This document shows, one piece after another, positions 61,676 to 64,000 of a DNA stretch of 64,000 bases. A program made the translations under genes and the position numbers. The notes beneath the pieces are model-generated. The model was not told the origin of the DNA. It searched no databases and worked only from the letters and a program-made list of their open reading frames with translations. Every line of letters starts with the position of its first letter. The stretch's first letter is position 1. The DNA is taken from the NCBI RefSeq assembly GCF_005239225.2, contig NC_133297.1:16976147-17040146 (forward strand). Direction: 5' to 3'. This stretch comes from Populus alba (Eukaryota; Streptophyta; Magnoliopsida; Malpighiales; Salicaceae).

Positions 61676-62860
61676 TCCAATACCTTTTAGCCCTATTAAG
61701 ATAACATCCTAACTAATTGTATCAAAAGCTTTTCTGATGCTTATTTTCAAAGCATATCTAGGTATAAGACTAATTAAGTAATAGATATGCATAAGCTATT
61801 GAGTCAACAGGATGACATCTAATATTTTTCTACCCAAGACAAAGGTAGTCTCAACAGGACTAGTAACATACAAAAAAATCCCTTTTAATATTCTCACAAT
61901 GACTTTAGATATGCATTAGCTTAAACACATCTAGGTAAAGTAGATATATCAAAGAAGTACCTCACAGTAGCAATGAAATCCTTACCAATAATGTCACAAC
62001 GTTTCTAAAGGAAAAGGAAGTATAACCATCTAGACCATGAGTCTTATCATATAAGATAAAGAATAAAGCTTCCTATATCTCATAATCTATAATGTATAAC
62101 TCCAAAATAGGCATAATGTTAGGAGGAATCCTATTAGAGAAGCATCGGGGAATTGTTGATCCTAAACCCGAGACCCTGTTTCATCAGTCAACCAATAGAT
62201 CTTGTTCCTGACCTATCTATAAAGTAGTGATAAGTGAGAGAACTTGGTGTTTCTATTTCTAAAGTTTAGCAACTGAATCTAAGACCTCTACTTGTAAAAA
62301 ACCTCCTTATCTTTACTCAATTATAAGAACTCCCTAACAAGCTCTCTTTTTATGCCTTTTGATACTCTTTAAAGTGAGGAAAACCATAAAGAAGTATCTA
62401 TCCTATAACCTAATTAGTCTTTGCATTAACCACTCGATTAGAAATGTGGCTAGTGTGTTGCTAATGCAAAAGACTTCAACTTAGGCTTTAGCAAAACTAG
62501 TCTATTGGTAAGCTTGTATATATGGTTACCATCCATTGTACTTCTCCAATTTATCTACAACTAAACCCAGGAAATCATCCATATCAACCTATAGATTCAA
62601 GAACTTAAAAGTTGTTTTTACCCTGATAAGAGAACAACTAAAGTGGATAACCATATCATTATGATATAAATCCTTAGGAAAAACTCAAAACAAATAACCG
62701 GCCAAGTAGAGATCCAATATGAGTTACCAAATATCCAATCTAGTTTCTCATGAATAGTACCCCACCATGCTAACAATTATGCCAAGTGTATCTTAATCCC
62801 AAGTAAGGAACTTTAACTAGTTTTGTTGTCTATACATGATTGCCAAAGTCATTCATGTTT

Positions 62861-63043
62861 TCATGCCAGGTAAGCCCCCCCCCCCCATATTTTTTTAGAA
62901 GCGTTCATAATTGCATTAAAGTCTTCCAAAATAAGCCATGATCTAAATTGAAATGCAAGTGTGACATGACAAATAATCCTATAAGGCTTAACGCCTCGCA
63001 GATGTATTGAGGAAAAAAAATACAAGTGACACCAAAAGAGCAC
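62861..63043 (-). pseudogene. LINE endonuclease fragment
   Basis: 60 open codons ending in a piece typical of the apurinic-type endonuclease of L1 elements (LEDFNAIMNASKKIWGG, where the usual motif is GDFN). A C-run at 62878-62886 lies in it and probably marks slippage. Confidence 0.7.
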
Positions 63044-64000
63044 CCATCAACCAAATTAGAAGCCTTAAAAGTTACTCATTAAAAAAAAAAAGAATGCATA
63101 AAAAAGACATTATATAAGCATCAGTTCGCAACCAATAAGAATACAACAATTAACTGTATTCGAGACATTAGTTAAAGACTACTATAATTAAGGATTACAA
63201 GTTGTTTCAACTCCCTTCATCTTATTAAAAGTAATCTTAGCTTAAAAAAGATTGACAAAACTCAATTTATAGTTATTAATTCAATCCTTTATCATTTTAT
63301 ATTTTTATGGGCTATTTAGACCCTAAATATTTCGACAACCTATCATATATAATAGATAGTAAGGAGATATTAAGAAACAAAATCAACGGTTATTAGAACC
63401 TTTCACCATATTCTTTTCATCAATAGTTTTAGAAGATGGGTTTGATTATTCTAGTTGAAGCTCATCTTTAACATTCGTGTTCACACCCAAAGTCGTAACA
63501 GTACCTAGGTATCCATAGTCTCACTACTTGGAAAGTTTAGAGTTTTGCTAGTTGCTTGAATAAAACCAACTTGGTTCTTTCCAAGCTGTGAATAGTTCCC
63601 ATCTGAGTCTTAATCCAACCCAACATCATCATTCAAAGTGTCCTCTCTAGTAGTTTGGGCAGAAAATTCAACAACATTAAACCGATTGACTAATTTCTAG
63701 AGAATTTTAATCGGTCGGCTGGTTCCTTGAATAGTAACTCTTGGGGCTTTTGTCTTATCCAATTGATTGTTCAGTTCCTGGCAAGTTTGAACCAGTCAAC
63801 TGGTTTCTCTAGAACTATTTGTCTAGAATATTGATTTTATGGTAGCAACTAAATTCAAAGAGGATGCAACCCCATAAGCAATATTAACTAGGGAGCTACA
63901 TGCATGTAAGACATCACCCCCATTTTGGATCTTCAACATGTCCTTATTGAAAACATTTGGGGCCTCAACCGAGGCATTGCTGGAGTGCCTAAGTGCATTT

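Larger units (their letters stand above)
59687..64000 (-). mobile_element. L1-type LINE, 5' end beyond the window, decayed
   Basis: Read on the minus strand. An endonuclease piece lies at 62861-63043 (SWLILEDFNAIMNASKKIWG). A reverse transcriptase piece at 61472-61675 has WIEICMSIAHFSMVMNG, FFPSFRGFHQGDPLSFYFF and LVIEGL. A zinc-binding RT C-terminal region spans about 60200-60950 in broken frames. The 3' end at about 59687 shows AGTTATCTAAAAAAAG on the minus strand, consistent with a short A tail. Many stops are present. The part from about 63100 to 64000 is inferred to be the ORF1 end or linker. Confidence 0.75.

Noticed and set aside
1..64000. CRISPR array, bacterial operon, rRNA or clear tRNA genes
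   Set aside because: No regularly spaced repeats, no such RNA genes recognised by eye, and the gene structure is that of a plant. A tRNAscan run would settle small RNA genes.

Overview
This is nuclear DNA of a flowering plant, most likely a woody core eudicot. The evidence is five intron-bearing genes of plant type, AT-rich introns and spacers, GT-AG splicing throughout with one GC-AG exception, and plant retrotransposon lineages (Athila-like Ty3/gypsy, Ty1/copia, L1-type LINE, hAT). A poplar or willow relative fits my recollection of these gene and repeat families, but this cannot be proved from the window alone.

Layout: 1-1.2 kb is a decayed Ty3/gypsy pol remnant. The left gene island follows: PSAL (3371-4225, +), a chloroplast-type alpha/beta hydrolase with 13 coding exons (6661-12095, +) and, converging on it, a DUF707 gene with 14 coding exons (12585-15897, -). 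From 16.7 to 25.5 kb there are nested repeats: two copies of a 0.2 kb direct repeat around a Ty1/copia gag-protease remnant, two copies of one gypsy-type LTR (the second split by a 1.08 kb solo LTR of another family), and a second gypsy gag remnant. The YIF1 gene (29609-30881, +) lies between two diverged LTR-like repeats (27.4-28.9 and 38.5-40.1 kb). The right one has a primer-binding site and belongs to a degenerate minus-strand copia element (32.3-38.5 kb), which itself carries a 1.4 kb foreign DNA element. A four-helix membrane protein gene (MEE60-like, 41473-42185, +) follows.

The right third is transposons. A complete but inactivated Athila-like element (43422-53955) has two long LTRs and a perfect 5 bp target duplication. 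A decayed hAT transposase (54.9-57.3 kb) and a truncated minus-strand L1-type LINE (59.7 kb to the window end) follow.

The five host genes do unrelated jobs (photosystem I, a plastid hydrolase-fold protein, a putative Golgi protein, ER-Golgi traffic, an uncharacterised membrane protein) and do not form a cluster or pathway. I found no convincing new biological system. The most interesting signals are a hydrolase without its nucleophile, a GC-AG intron, the YIF1/copia bracket, the nested LTRs and a conserved-looking hairpin just after the Athila pol stop.
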